Assembly: GCF_000785105.2 (NCBI RefSeq)
Contig: NZ_CP018906.1
Span: 186,001-250,000, forward strand
DNA length: 64,000 nt
Direction: 5' to 3'
DNA from: Lentilactobacillus curieae
GTDB taxonomy: Bacteria > Bacillota > Bacilli > Lactobacillales > Lactobacillaceae
Part shown: piece by piece, positions 17,807 to 27,048 of the stretch
Position numbering within the stretch: the stretch's first letter is position 1
Layout: each line of letters begins with the position of its first letter
The notes under the pieces: model-generated
What the model was told of the DNA's origin: nothing
Seen by the model: the letters and a program-made list of their open reading frames with translations, nothing else
Database searches by the model: none
Program-made: the position numbers and the translations under genes

Positions 17807-18226
17807 ATGAAAGACCTTGGCTATTTAGCGCAGGATATCTCAATCCTGCACCGTCAGTACTACAAAGATACTGGCAAAATTTTCAGTGAATATCAATTAA
17901 ATCCGACTGCTGTCTGTATTTTACTAACAGTCCATGACAAACCTGGAATCAACCAAAATCAGGTTTCAAAAGAATTGGTAATTGATCGTGGGTTAGCAAC
18001 TCGGGAAGTTAAAAAGATGGAACAGATTGGCTTGCTGACCCGTGCTGCTGGCCATGGAAAAGCATTAACTTTGCAAACCACTGATTCCGGGGAAAAATTG
18101 ATTCCCACAGTTCAAAAGGTACGCAGCAACTGGTGGGAAAATCGGCTAAAGGAGTCGGGAATTACAGTCGATAGTCCACTGTTTTCAGCGATTGACCAAG
18201 TAGTTGGTAAAATTGTTGGAAATTAG
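17807..18226 (+). CDS. MarR-family transcriptional regulator of the als operon
   Basis: 139 residues from the ATG with AAAGGA upstream (an in-frame TTG 15 bases earlier would bury it). Winged helix-turn-helix: LTVHDKPGINQNQVSKELVI... and the wing R-A-A-G-H-G-K, with helical dimerisation ends. It is divergent from alsS-alsD, and two identical palindromes lie between them, so it is very probably the repressor of acetoin genes and of itself (inference from layout). The inducer is unknown; acetate, pyruvate or low pH are possibilities. Confidence 0.88.
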   Translation: MKDLGYLAQDISILHRQYYKDTGKIFSEYQLNPTAVCILLTVHDKPGINQNQVSKELVIDRGLATREVKKMEQIGLLTRAAGHGKALTLQTTDSGEKLIPTVQKVRSNWWENRLKESGITVDSPLFSAIDQVVGKIVGN

Positions 18227-18250
18227 GTAATTAAAAGTTTCAAAACTGAA

Positions 18251-18290
18251 AAATAAGCTACGATGGGTGTTTTCATCGTAGCTTATTTTT
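18251..18290. terminator. Bidirectional terminator (marR / ugpQ)
   Basis: AATAAGCTACGATG pairs with CATCGTAGCTTATT, with T-runs on both sides. Confidence 0.9.
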
Positions 18291-18317
18291 TACTCACATC
18301 TAGGATTCACTTCCATA

Positions 18318-19046
18318 CTAACCGGCAGTCATTGTTGACGATTTATGCAAATCGCCAGTTTGAACAAAATGTCTGACCTGTTGTGCTTTTTCAAAGTCAT
18401 CCGTTATTAGTCCTGCAACGCCTTTGGAAAATAGTGTGGCCATTTTGCGTCCATCATCGACCGTCCAAATTCTCTCCTTCACACCAGACACCGGCTGATA
18501 GTGATGTAAATGTAGGCCACTAAGTCCTTCAGTAATTACAAACTCACCTGGATTTTGAATCCTATGATCTGATAAGAAGCAATAGTTACCTGCTGCAGCA
18601 ATTTGGCGAGCAATTCGTAAACTATCAATATTAAAGGACGAGTAGATCACGTCACGCTTTAAGTTGGCTGCCCTAACCATTGCCAACACCTTGGGCTCAA
18701 TATTCGGGTAATGAATTTTATTCGTTTTAAACTCTAGATTTAGTAACCCATCAAAATTCTGAACCAAGGATAAAAATTCACTCAGGCTTGGAATCGGTTC
18801 CCCATTAGCTAGTTTAAATTTGCGTAGGTCTTGAAAATCATAATCAAACACTCGCCCTTTGCCGTTAGTTGTTCGATTGATTTTTTCATCGTGAATCACC
18901 ACAGGAACACCATCTTTTGTAAGGTGGACATCAAATTCCAACCCATCAATTCCATGATCAATTGCATACTCAAACCCTGCTAGCGAATTTTCTGGGAATC
19001 TTGCTGGAAAACCACGATGACCAAAAATCAGTGTTTTATTATTCAT
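18318..19046 (-). CDS. ugpQ: Glycerophosphodiester phosphodiesterase
   Basis: 242 residues, no signal peptide, so cytoplasmic. GDPD motifs: GHRGFPARFPENS (His and Glu), EFDVHLTKDG and IHDEKINRTTNG (metal and catalytic residues), NLEFK and a C-terminal WTVDD. Hydrolyses glycerophosphodiesters to glycerol-3-phosphate and an alcohol. It is the last gene of the ugpC-A-E-B-Q operon, 14 bases after ugpB, so imported glycerophosphodiesters from lipid or teichoic acid turnover would be split inside the cell. The Pho-box array at the operon head suggests induction by phosphate limitation. Confidence 0.92.
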   Translation of the reverse strand: MNNKTLIFGHRGFPARFPENSLAGFEYAIDHGIDGLEFDVHLTKDGVPVVIHDEKINRTTNGKGRVFDYDFQDLRKFKLANGEPIPSLSEFLSLVQNFDGLLNLEFKTNKIHYPNIEPKVLAMVRAANLKRDVIYSSFNIDSLRIARQIAAAGNYCFLSDHRIQNPGEFVITEGLSGLHLHHYQPVSGVKERIWTVDDGRKMATLFSKGVAGLITDDFEKAQQVRHFVQTGDLHKSSTMTAG

Positions 19047-19060
19047 GATAAAGCCTCCAA

Positions 19061-20389
19061 TTAGTATCCGTTTGCCCGATTGTTATTTTTGATGTATTCG
19101 TTCATGCCATCTTGAGCAGTCTTCAATGACTTATCGATATTACTACCGTTATATATTTGCTGCATTGCTGTTTGAGTGAGCACTCGTTCTTGAATTAAAC
19201 CTTCCAATAAAATTCCTGAATTGGCTGAGTTTGGCTTGGTGTGCGCCAACTGTTCACCAGGAACCTTAGCTGCAGGTACTTTCTTGTACAAATCCTTCAA
19301 AATTTTTGTTTTTTGCGAATCCTTGTTTAGGGCTAAATACCCCGTTTGTTGTTGCCACTTGGCTTGATTTTCAGGTTTCATCAAGAACTTAATGAATTGC
19401 CAAGCTCCTTCTTGAACATTCTTAGGCTTATCATTTGAAATCCACATCGAGGCTCCACCAATGGCTACCCCGTTTGACTTAGTCCCATCCGCGTGTGGAT
19501 ATTCAGTGATTCCTAACTTGTCCTTCATCCCCGTTGTCAATTGGCCAATGTACGCAGACGATTGAATAAATACACCCAATTTTCCAGACAAAAATGCCGC
19601 AATTTCGTTAGCTTCAGCACTACTACCGGATCCAAAATTAATAAAGTTCTTCTTTTTAATATTTTCTCTGACCCACTCCATTGCATGCTTGGCAGCAGGC
19701 GTGTCCAGCTTGATCTTTGTAGGTGTCTTTTCCCGACCATTTTGATTATTGGCTAAACGTTCCTTCTGGTTCGCCATAAATTCTTCAAGGAGCCAAGCGT
19801 ACTCTTCAACCGTCATTCCCTTGATTTTCCCCTTTGACTTCTGGGTAATTTCCGTAGCTAATTTTGTAATGTCGCTATAACTCGGTGACTTAGGCGGGTT
19901 CTTAATTCCCAATCTTTTCAGCATCGATTGATTGTAATAAAGAACTGGTTGAGAAGTGTTAAAGGGCATTGAAACTTGAACCCCATTCTTTGAATAGAAC
20001 TTTTTAGCAACGGGCATAATCTTGCTCATGTCGTAGTGATCACGGTCAATAAATTTTTGAACAGGAGTTGTCATCTTTGAATTTGCCAATTGGGTAGTTG
20101 AAATTTCAAATGATTGGAATAGTGCTGGTGATGCGTTTGATCCGTGGGTATGATTAATTTTTTGAACGACTTCGTTATAACTACCCTCAAACTCAGGCAC
20201 AACCTTGTACTTGGACTGCGATGCGTTGAATTCATTTGCAAACTTTGTCAATTGAACTTGTCCTGGACCCGTCATTTCATTCCAAAACACAATTTTTGTT
20301 TTGTCTGCGGCTTTGGACTTTACACATCCACTAACGCCCAATGCCAACAGAAGGATGGCTCCAAGTGCTCCTAAGGCTTTTAATTTCAA
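19061..20389 (-). CDS. ugpB: Glycerol-3-phosphate/glycerophosphodiester ABC transporter, substrate-binding lipoprotein
   Basis: 442 residues. Signal peptide with a lipobox, LGVSGC at about residues 17-22, so it is lipid-anchored outside the membrane. The rest is a family-1 extracellular solute-binding fold (IVFWNEMTGPGQVQLTKF, MPFNTSQPVLYYNQSML, GGASMWISN). Sequence alone would only say carbohydrate-type; the G3P assignment comes from the operon with a phosphodiesterase and the Pho boxes. It is 14 bases after ugpE. Confidence 0.85.
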   Translation of the reverse strand: MKLKALGALGAILLLALGVSGCVKSKAADKTKIVFWNEMTGPGQVQLTKFANEFNASQSKYKVVPEFEGSYNEVVQKINHTHGSNASPALFQSFEISTTQLANSKMTTPVQKFIDRDHYDMSKIMPVAKKFYSKNGVQVSMPFNTSQPVLYYNQSMLKRLGIKNPPKSPSYSDITKLATEITQKSKGKIKGMTVEEYAWLLEEFMANQKERLANNQNGREKTPTKIKLDTPAAKHAMEWVRENIKKKNFINFGSGSSAEANEIAAFLSGKLGVFIQSSAYIGQLTTGMKDKLGITEYPHADGTKSNGVAIGGASMWISNDKPKNVQEGAWQFIKFLMKPENQAKWQQQTGYLALNKDSQKTKILKDLYKKVPAAKVPGEQLAHTKPNSANSGILLEGLIQERVLTQTAMQQIYNGSNIDKSLKTAQDGMNEYIKNNNRANGY

Positions 20390-20403
20390 TTTTAAAATCT
20401 CCT

Positions 20404-21252
20404 TTACTTAACTGATCCCTCATTAAGGCCGGCCTTAAAGTAATGTTGCCCAATAAATAACACGATTAGGGTTGGAATCACGACGATGGCTGCACTAGCT
20501 TGAATCATTCCCCAATTGTTAAACGTTTCTTGCGATTGCAACTGGCGAAGTCCATCTTGAACAGGTCTGAATTTGTCAGAAAAGGTCGTCAGCATTGGCC
20601 ATAAATACTGGTTCCAGCTTCCAAGAAAACTGTAAGCAGCTAGCGTAAATAAACTAATTTTTGAATACGGTAGCACTACATGCCAGTAATACTGTAAGTG
20701 GGAAAGTCCTTCAATATCGCTAGCTTCCTTTAGCTCTTTAGGCATCTGCATAAATGATTGACGGAGCATGAACGTTCCAAAAGCAGTAGTAAAAAACGGA
20801 ATAATCATGACAGCATAGTGATCCAACAGGCCCAAATTTTTAACCGTTGTAAAGTTAGGAATCACTTGAGCTTCAAATGGCAGCATCATTGTGGCCAAAA
20901 ACAAGTAAAAGATTGCATTTCTACCCTTAAAGTTTAAGAAAACAAAAGCATAAGCTGACATCGAGCAGAATCGTAATTGAGCCAGCATCGTTCCCACTGA
21001 AATGACTAAACTATTGAACAGATAACGCAAGATTGGCGTCGTGGTAATTGCATCAACATAATTTTGAAATGTTAGGTGGCTACTAAAAATCGTTCCCTTA
21101 GCAATCTCATCAGTTGGTAAAAAGCTTGTCCAAAGTCCTAAAACAAACGGACTAATTACTAGGAACATCAGGAAAATCAACAAGACATACTTTGAAATTT
21201 TTACATATGCATTGATCCGACTCCTGGTCGGAATTGGTCCCATCAAATCCAT
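20404..21252 (-). CDS. ugpE: Ugp-type ABC transporter permease
   Basis: 282 residues, six membrane spans, with the EAA loop ELKEASDIEGLSHLQYYWHV that docks the ATPase. Pairs with UgpA to form the channel. The first ATG overlaps the ugpA stop (TAATG), implying translational coupling; an ATG three codons later is also possible. Confidence 0.88.
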   Translation of the reverse strand: MDLMGPIPTRSRINAYVKISKYVLLIFLMFLVISPFVLGLWTSFLPTDEIAKGTIFSSHLTFQNYVDAITTTPILRYLFNSLVISVGTMLAQLRFCSMSAYAFVFLNFKGRNAIFYLFLATMMLPFEAQVIPNFTTVKNLGLLDHYAVMIIPFFTTAFGTFMLRQSFMQMPKELKEASDIEGLSHLQYYWHVVLPYSKISLFTLAAYSFLGSWNQYLWPMLTTFSDKFRPVQDGLRQLQSQETFNNWGMIQASAAIVVIPTLIVLFIGQHYFKAGLNEGSVK

Positions 21253-22202
21253 TAGTAATTCACCCGTCTTTCCAAAACTTTAAATTGAATCAAAGTCATA
21301 ATTGCAATAATTACTGTCAGAATAATTGATTCGGTACTTGCTTGTCCGTAGTTACCATTTAAAAATGCATCCTGGTAAATTCGGTAAACAAGGAAGTTAG
21401 TAGCGTTATTGGGTCCCCCCGCCGTCATCAGGTCAATCAAGCCAAAGCTCTTGAATGCATCAATCATAGTAACAATCATCACGAAGAACAAAGTTGGAGA
21501 AATCATCGGAACTGTAATTTTAAATACTTGAGAAATTTTGGAAACCCCAGCCACATCCGCCGCTTCGTATAAGTTTCTAGGAACCTGTTGTAGTGCCCCA
21601 AAGATAATTAAGAATGTGAACCCTAAGTTCATCCATACCGTAGTGGTAACAATTGCGACCATTGCTAATTTAGGATCTGTTAGCCAATTTAAAACTGGTA
21701 GGTGAAGCCAATTGGATAATTGCGTCAGCACCCCAACTGAAGGGTTAAAAACAAACAACCAGAAGATTGCAGCAACAGAAACCGAAACTCCCATAGTTGA
21801 GGAGAACAGCGTTCTAAACCAGCGAATTCCCTTTAGATTTTGGTCGGCAGCAACCGCTAATAGTAATCCAATTGCAACTGTGGCAACACAAACCAACGCA
21901 ACGTAAATTAATGTGCTTACTAAGCTTGAAAGATAGCCAGGATTTTTAAACAACGATAAATAATTTGAGAAGCCGACAAAAACGGTCGCTTTGCCCGCGT
22001 CATTGGTTAGAAATAGACTTAAGTACAACGTCTTGATCATCGGGTAAAAAACAAACACTCCTAATACTAGTAACGACGGTCCTAAAAATATCAGCGCATT
22101 AAGATGCTCTCTCGCCCAGTTTTGATCTGCCGTCGTTGGCTTGATAACTGTTTTTCTTGTCCCTTGTTCCGTTACTTTAGATGGTACCGATTGTTGCTCC
22201 AT
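21252..22202 (-). CDS. ugpA: Ugp-type ABC transporter permease
   Basis: 316 residues; a soluble N-terminal stretch of about 30 residues, then six spans and the EAA loop NLYEAADVAGVSKISQVFKI. It overlaps the ugpC 3' end by 26 bases and ends in the ugpE start. Heterodimer partner of UgpE. Confidence 0.88.
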   Translation of the reverse strand: MEQQSVPSKVTEQGTRKTVIKPTTADQNWAREHLNALIFLGPSLLVLGVFVFYPMIKTLYLSLFLTNDAGKATVFVGFSNYLSLFKNPGYLSSLVSTLIYVALVCVATVAIGLLLAVAADQNLKGIRWFRTLFSSTMGVSVSVAAIFWLFVFNPSVGVLTQLSNWLHLPVLNWLTDPKLAMVAIVTTTVWMNLGFTFLIIFGALQQVPRNLYEAADVAGVSKISQVFKITVPMISPTLFFVMIVTMIDAFKSFGLIDLMTAGGPNNATNFLVYRIYQDAFLNGNYGQASTESIILTVIIAIMTLIQFKVLERRVNY

Positions 22203-23274
22203 CGGAAATGACCTCCTCTTCTTGGAAAATCAGCTGGTTACTTTGTTCATCAAAGACATACATTGTTTTAGCCCCTGTGATTCTAATCAAATCATCGGCA
22301 TTTAAAGTCACCTGATTGTCTAACACTAATCTGATTTCTTGATCATTTTTTAACCTTGCAGTCGCAACTACCTTATCACCAAGGTACGAGACAGAAATCA
22401 CTCTGGCATTTGCACCACGAGAATCAACCTTTACCTGCAGGTCACCAGGACGAATCCCAACACGATAAGATTCTCCGTCATTTAAGAGTCTTCTTGATGA
22501 GAATACTAGGTCATCCGTTACTTGTAAGTTGTCGTGGTTCGCAGTTGCGTTAAATAAATTAATTTGTGGGGTGCCAAAAAACTTAGCAACAAACTCATTG
22601 TTCGGATGATTATATATTGAAATTGGAACGTCAATTTGTTGAACCCGATGGTCATTTAAAACCATTACTCGATCAGCCATTGTCATTGCTTCTACTTGAT
22701 CATGAGTGACATATATCACGGTAATTCCAAGTTGTCTTTGAAGCTCGCGAAGTTCTAAACGCATCTTTGCCCTTAGTTGGGCATCAAGATTTGATAGTGG
22801 CTCATCCATAAGGCAAACCTTAGCATCTGAAGCAATCGCCCTAGCTAACGCAACCCGCTGACGTTGACCACCTGAAAGTTCGGATGGTTTTCGACCGCCC
22901 AAATCAGTTAGCCCAACCGTATCAATCGCTTGAGTTACTCGTTTGTTAATTTCATCGGTTGCCATTCTTCTAGCTTTTAGTCCAAAAGCTACGTTGTCAC
23001 GAACGCTCATAAATGGAAACAGAGCATAGCTTTGAAACACCATCGACAGATTACGTTCCTTTGGTGGTAAATCGTTTGCAACCTCATTATCAATTAATAA
23101 ATCTCCCGTCGACATTGGGATCAGTCCGGCAATCATTCTGAGTAACGTACTCTTACCACAACCTGAAGGGCCAACAATCACAAAAAATTCTCCATCCTTA
23201 ATCTCAACATTCACATCTTCTAGAACTGAAGTCTGGTCATAAACTTTACCGACATTCTTTAAGCTAATTGGCAT
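22177..23274 (-). CDS. ugpC: Ugp/MsmK-type ABC transporter ATPase
   Basis: 365 residues. Walker A GPSGCGKST, Q-loop, signature LSGGQRQRVALARA, Walker B VCLMDEPLSNLDA and H-loop VTHDQ, then a C-terminal TOBE/OB regulatory domain (about 235-365: VGIRPGDLQV, VSYLGDKVVATARL) typical of carbohydrate-uptake subfamily 1 ATPases. First gene of the operon; the Pho-box array lies about 70-105 bases before its ATG. In lactobacilli such ATPases can serve several transporters, but here it is linked to dedicated permeases. Confidence 0.92.
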   Translation of the reverse strand: MPISLKNVGKVYDQTSVLEDVNVEIKDGEFFVIVGPSGCGKSTLLRMIAGLIPMSTGDLLIDNEVANDLPPKERNLSMVFQSYALFPFMSVRDNVAFGLKARRMATDEINKRVTQAIDTVGLTDLGGRKPSELSGGQRQRVALARAIASDAKVCLMDEPLSNLDAQLRAKMRLELRELQRQLGITVIYVTHDQVEAMTMADRVMVLNDHRVQQIDVPISIYNHPNNEFVAKFFGTPQINLFNATANHDNLQVTDDLVFSSRRLLNDGESYRVGIRPGDLQVKVDSRGANARVISVSYLGDKVVATARLKNDQEIRLVLDNQVTLNADDLIRITGAKTMYVFDEQSNQLIFQEEEVISDGATIGTI

Positions 23275-23340
23275 TACTACTCCACCTACTCCCTAAAAGT
23301 GTTAGTCAATTTCAACTACAAGTTCATCTTAATAAACTAA

Positions 23341-23379
23341 TGTGTATATTAAGTAAATCCAATGTATATTTTATGTAAA
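23341..23379 (-). promoter_or_regulatory. PhoP (Pho) box array of the ugp operon
   Basis: On the minus strand four hexamers spaced exactly 11 bp apart: TTTACA (23374-23379), TATACA (23363-23368), TTTACT (23352-23357) and TACACA (23341-23346). The Gram-positive PhoP consensus is TT(A/T/C)ACA repeated every 11 bp. The operon acquires organic phosphate, which fits. Confidence 0.75.
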
Positions 23380-23422
23380 TGTTGGTTGCTGGCTATTTGA
23401 TAATGGTTCTACGGAAACAAAA

Positions 23423-23629
23423 GGGATTGAGACAGAAAGCATACGAAGATGCTTTCGTCGTCCCACCCCCGCAAGACCAACAGTAACTGAGAGTCATGAG
23501 TAATGGCTCTCAGTCCTGATGGTTACTGCGTGTAGCAACTATCTGAATAGAAGAAAAAATGCCGTTATAATTTCAAAAAGTGAAATTATAACGGCATTTT
23601 TTCGTTGAGCTTAGTTTTGTCTCAGCCTC
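23423..23629. repeat. Intergenic hairpin repeat, copy B (most complete)
   Basis: Bounded by inverted ends TGAGACA (23428-23434) and TGTCTCA (23618-23624). Inside are a GAAAGCAT/ATGCTTTC hairpin near 23435-23456, a long nested hairpin (CAGTAAC...CTGAGAG / CTCTCAG...GTTACTG, about 23480-23527), and a terminator with a 19-bp stem (23556-23574 with 23582-23600). The terminator serves the minus-strand dehydrogenase operon. Confidence 0.8.
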
Positions 23630-23647
23630 TTGTGACAACACATCATA

Positions 23648-24574
23648 TTAAATTTTATTTACTGGCCACTTAGGATCTCCACCATCAAGCACCCTGACAA
23701 CTTCACTGGCAGCATCAACAGCCATGCGAGTCATACTTTCAACTGTGCTCGACGCAATGTGTGGCGTCAGTAAGACATTGTCCAATTTATATAGTTCTGA
23801 ATTTCTTGGTAGTGGTTCAGGATCTGTTACATCTAAAGCTGCCTGACCAATTTCACCAGTCTTTAATGCTTCAATCAGTGCGTCTTGATCTACCAGTGCT
23901 CCACGTCCCAGATTGATTAAAGTCGCTGTACTCTTCATCTGTTTAAATTCAGCAGCTCCAATCCCGTACTTTGTTTCTGGAGTTACTGGCATGTGCAGCG
24001 TCAAAATATCAGATTCAGACAAAATCGTATCCCGGTCAGCGAAGTTTCCGTAGGGTGTGTCCTTTTGTGTCCTGCTGTAAAGGAGCACATTCATCCCAAG
24101 TCCACTAACCTTTTTAGCAACCATTTGGCCAATGCGACCGTAGCCCATGATGCCCAACGTCTTACCCTCTAAATCAAATCCAAGTGGGCGGGGACCATCA
24201 CCATTTTTCATAGTTTCTGTGTGGGTCACAATATTTTTGGACACATCAAAGATTTCTGCCAAGGTAGTTTCAGCAACTGTTGAAGCGTTAGCGTTCGGGG
24301 TAATCGTTACCCAGATTCCCTTCTTAGCTGCGTATTCATAATCCACAGCATCATACCCTACACCATGGCGAGCAATTATTTTTAAATTTGGCATTTGATC
24401 GATTGTGCTGGCAGTAAATGGTTCGACAAACAATATGGCACCAACAGCGTCTTTAGCTTCTTTTAAAATGGCATTCTCATTGTTATCAACAATTACTGGT
24501 TCATATCCATGGTCTCGTAAGTACTGATTGCCTGCCTCAATCATGCCTTTTGGTACCACAACGCGATTATTCAT
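23648..24574 (-). CDS. D-isomer 2-hydroxyacid dehydrogenase (phosphoglycerate-dehydrogenase-like)
   Basis: About 308 residues, two-domain NAD enzyme: ARHGVGYDAVDYEYAAKKG, MGYGRIGQMVAKKVSG (dinucleotide loop), LHMPVTPETKYG, NLGRGALVDQDAL (catalytic Arg), DVTDPEPLPRNSELY (Glu) and TPHIASST (catalytic His). It lacks the C-terminal ACT domain of many SerA proteins. Start chosen at the ATG preceded by GGGG; an in-frame TTG 15 bases upstream is possible. It is 24 bases after a GNAT gene. Substrate could be 3-phosphoglycerate or another 2-oxoacid. Confidence 0.85.
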   Translation of the reverse strand: MNNRVVVPKGMIEAGNQYLRDHGYEPVIVDNNENAILKEAKDAVGAILFVEPFTASTIDQMPNLKIIARHGVGYDAVDYEYAAKKGIWVTITPNANASTVAETTLAEIFDVSKNIVTHTETMKNGDGPRPLGFDLEGKTLGIMGYGRIGQMVAKKVSGLGMNVLLYSRTQKDTPYGNFADRDTILSESDILTLHMPVTPETKYGIGAAEFKQMKSTATLINLGRGALVDQDALIEALKTGEIGQAALDVTDPEPLPRNSELYKLDNVLLTPHIASSTVESMTRMAVDAASEVVRVLDGGDPKWPVNKI

Positions 24575-24598
24575 ATGAATGATCCCCAATCTTCTAGT

Positions 24599-25090
24599 TT
24601 AAAAATGTTTTCCCAATATCACTAAATCATATTTATTGCCGTCCATCTCCGCAATTTTAGGTAGTAGCCCCCATTGCTCATATCCGTGAGATTTGAACAG
24701 TCTTAAGCTTGGCTGATTATGGCCAAATATCAACGACACAACCGAATCAATATCATAGTCTGTGACGTGTTGATCCAAGTAGTCTAACGTTTGAGAACCA
24801 ACGTGTTGGCCACGAAAGTCTGGATGGATGTAAATGCTGACTTCAGCCAGTTTGCGATATGAGTCACGATCATAAAAATCATTGAGGCTAACCCAGCCTG
24901 CTTGCTGATTATCAACCTTTATTACTAATAGTGGTCGCGTTTGTTGATTATGACTTTTAAACCACGGTATTCGGTCTTCAACACTCACTGGTTCAACATC
25001 ACCGGTTGCCATCCTGCTGGGAATGGTCTGGTTATAAACTTGCACAATAAATGGTAAGTCTTCAATAGTTGCGGGTACAAATTCAATCAA
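24599..25090 (-). CDS. GNAT N-acetyltransferase (phosphinothricin-acetyltransferase-like)
   Basis: 163 residues starting at TTG (25088-25090), with AGAGGA 6 bases upstream; the longer frame to 25213 has no ribosome site and an unrelated N-terminus. GNAT landmarks: FVPATIEDLPFIVQVYNQTI, AEVSIYIHPDFRGQHVGSQT (acetyl-CoA-binding R/QxxGxG/A type) and FGHNQPSLRLFKSHGYEQWG. Acetylates an amino group, possibly of an amino acid or a phosphinothricin/methionine-sulfoximine-like compound. Precedes the dehydrogenase gene in a two-gene operon. Confidence 0.85.
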   Translation of the reverse strand: MIEFVPATIEDLPFIVQVYNQTIPSRMATGDVEPVSVEDRIPWFKSHNQQTRPLLVIKVDNQQAGWVSLNDFYDRDSYRKLAEVSIYIHPDFRGQHVGSQTLDYLDQHVTDYDIDSVVSLIFGHNQPSLRLFKSHGYEQWGLLPKIAEMDGNKYDLVILGKHF

Positions 25091-25270
25091 ATTCGTTCCT
25101 CTTTTCTGAGATAAATTATAACTACATTTAACCACAAATCGCTTAAGAACGCACTTTAAAACGTGATTAGTCAAACGATATACTTTTTGTGACGATAGCA
25201 TTGTTATATTCATTAGTAAATGGTAATCTATGTATGTAATCGTTTACAGATTTATCTAAGGGGGAATTTT

Positions 25271-27031
25271 ATGTTGCGATGTTTTAACTTTTTGGGCCGC
25301 ACGGTTCCAGTAGCAATTGGTCTACTGTCTGTTGCTGTCTTACTTTCACCAGGAGGAGTTTCAGCGGCGAAAGAAAAATCTCAAACTGCTGAAATGCCAA
25401 TTCAGATTCTAGGGGTAAATGATATTCATGGTGGATTACAAACCACCGGAAAGTTTGTTATGGACAGCAAGACTGTCACTAATGCCGGCGGCCTTGCTCG
25501 CCTAGGTGGCTATCTTGATCAGTCACAGGCAGATTTCAAACTAGCCAACCCAAACTCAGTTACCATGCGGGTTCAGGCTGGGGATATGGTAGGTGCTAGC
25601 CCAGCTAATTCCGCTCTATTAGATGATGGTCCAACCCTAGCTGCTCTTCAGGCTATGAACATCAAGGTTGGTGTATTGGGTAATCACGAATTTGATCATG
25701 GAATTGATCAATACTTGAACGAGGTTAACGGAAAGACACCATCCACTGTTGGACTAAAGAACCAACAACAGATTCGTGCCATCCAGAATTATCCATTTGT
25801 AAATACCGGAATGAAAATGATTATTGCTAACGTCATTGACAAGCAAACTAACCAAATTCCAGCCGGATATTCTCCATACGCAATTGAAAAGATCACTGAC
25901 CCTAAGACCCATAAAACGGGAAAGATTGGCTTTATCGGGATCCTGAACACTAACCTTCCAGGAATTGCCAAAAAATATGACTTATTAGACGAAGGGGCAA
26001 CAATCGCAAAGTATGACAAGATTCTTCGCGCTAAGGGGGTTCACGCAATTATCGTGTTAGGTCACACAGGTGCTGTTACCCAAAATGGTGAAACTACCGG
26101 AGACGCAGTCAACGATATTAAAAAGCTTGAGCAGATTGATCCTAATAACAGTGTTGATGCATTTTTTGCTGCTCATAGTCATCAATATGCAAATGCTTCA
26201 GTTTCAGGGATTCCCGTTATGCAGGCAGGTTTCCAAGGGAAAGGTTATTCTGACTTAACTGGAAAATTTGACTTTAATACTGATGACTTTGTCCCTGATA
26301 GTTTAAATCCAAGCGTCAAGCCAGTGTATTCCGCAGCTGATGATCCGACATCAACTTTCAATCACGATGCCAGCTACTCAATAATTAATCATATTATTAG
26401 TGATGCAAACGAAAGAGTTGCACCAATTATTAATGCTAAAGTTGGGTCTGTCCAAGGTGGCCAATCAATCAGTAATGATTTATCAGCAACTAAGGAATCA
26501 CAAGCAGCCTACGTTGTTGTGGACGCTCAAAGAAAGATTGCTAATGAACAAGGTCATAAAACTGATATTGCAATTACCAGTAACGATTCAATTCGCAGCG
26601 GTATGGAGACCAGTGAAAATGGAGACGTCACTCTTGGGACGCTTTACAATATGCAACCTTATGGGAACAGTCAGCCAATTGTAGAAATGACAGGAAAGCA
26701 AATCGTTGAACTGCTTAATGAACAATATACCAAGAGCCAGCTCTACTTCCTGCAAATATCTGGACTAACCTATCATTTTAAAGCAACCAATAGTGGCTCC
26801 CAAATCGCTACCGTTTCAGATGTCAAAGTTAACAACCAACCAATCAGTCCTGATGGCAAATACAGAGTGCTTACAAACGATTACTTATCAACTGGTGGAG
26901 ACGCCTATAAAGCATTTACCAAGGGAACGATTGTTGATAATGCCGGTCAAGATATCGACTTACTAACAGCTTACATGCAAGAAAACAGTCCAATACCAGT
27001 ACCACAACTAGATCGTAAAATTACAGACTAA
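25271..27031 (+). CDS. Secreted 5'-nucleotidase / UshA-like metallophosphoesterase
   Basis: 586 residues from the ATG of MLRCFNF, with AAGGGGG upstream. Signal peptide of about 35 residues, then a calcineurin-like phosphoesterase domain (GVNDIHGG, QAGDMVGASPANS, GNHEFDHG, VLGHTGA, FAAHSHQ, the dimetal ligands) and a 5'-nucleotidase C-terminal substrate domain (about 370-560: ITSNDSIRSGME, GTLYNMQPYGN, STGGDAYKAF). It hydrolyses extracellular nucleotides to nucleosides and phosphate. No sortase motif or C-terminal anchor is present. Followed 17 bases later by a secreted histidine phosphatase; both fit phosphate scavenging alongside ugp. Confidence 0.92.
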   Translation: MLRCFNFLGRTVPVAIGLLSVAVLLSPGGVSAAKEKSQTAEMPIQILGVNDIHGGLQTTGKFVMDSKTVTNAGGLARLGGYLDQSQADFKLANPNSVTMRVQAGDMVGASPANSALLDDGPTLAALQAMNIKVGVLGNHEFDHGIDQYLNEVNGKTPSTVGLKNQQQIRAIQNYPFVNTGMKMIIANVIDKQTNQIPAGYSPYAIEKITDPKTHKTGKIGFIGILNTNLPGIAKKYDLLDEGATIAKYDKILRAKGVHAIIVLGHTGAVTQNGETTGDAVNDIKKLEQIDPNNSVDAFFAAHSHQYANASVSGIPVMQAGFQGKGYSDLTGKFDFNTDDFVPDSLNPSVKPVYSAADDPTSTFNHDASYSIINHIISDANERVAPIINAKVGSVQGGQSISNDLSATKESQAAYVVVDAQRKIANEQGHKTDIAITSNDSIRSGMETSENGDVTLGTLYNMQPYGNSQPIVEMTGKQIVELLNEQYTKSQLYFLQISGLTYHFKATNSGSQIATVSDVKVNNQPISPDGKYRVLTNDYLSTGGDAYKAFTKGTIVDNAGQDIDLLTAYMQENSPIPVPQLDRKITD

Positions 27032-27048
27032 TCAAAGGGGATTTAATC

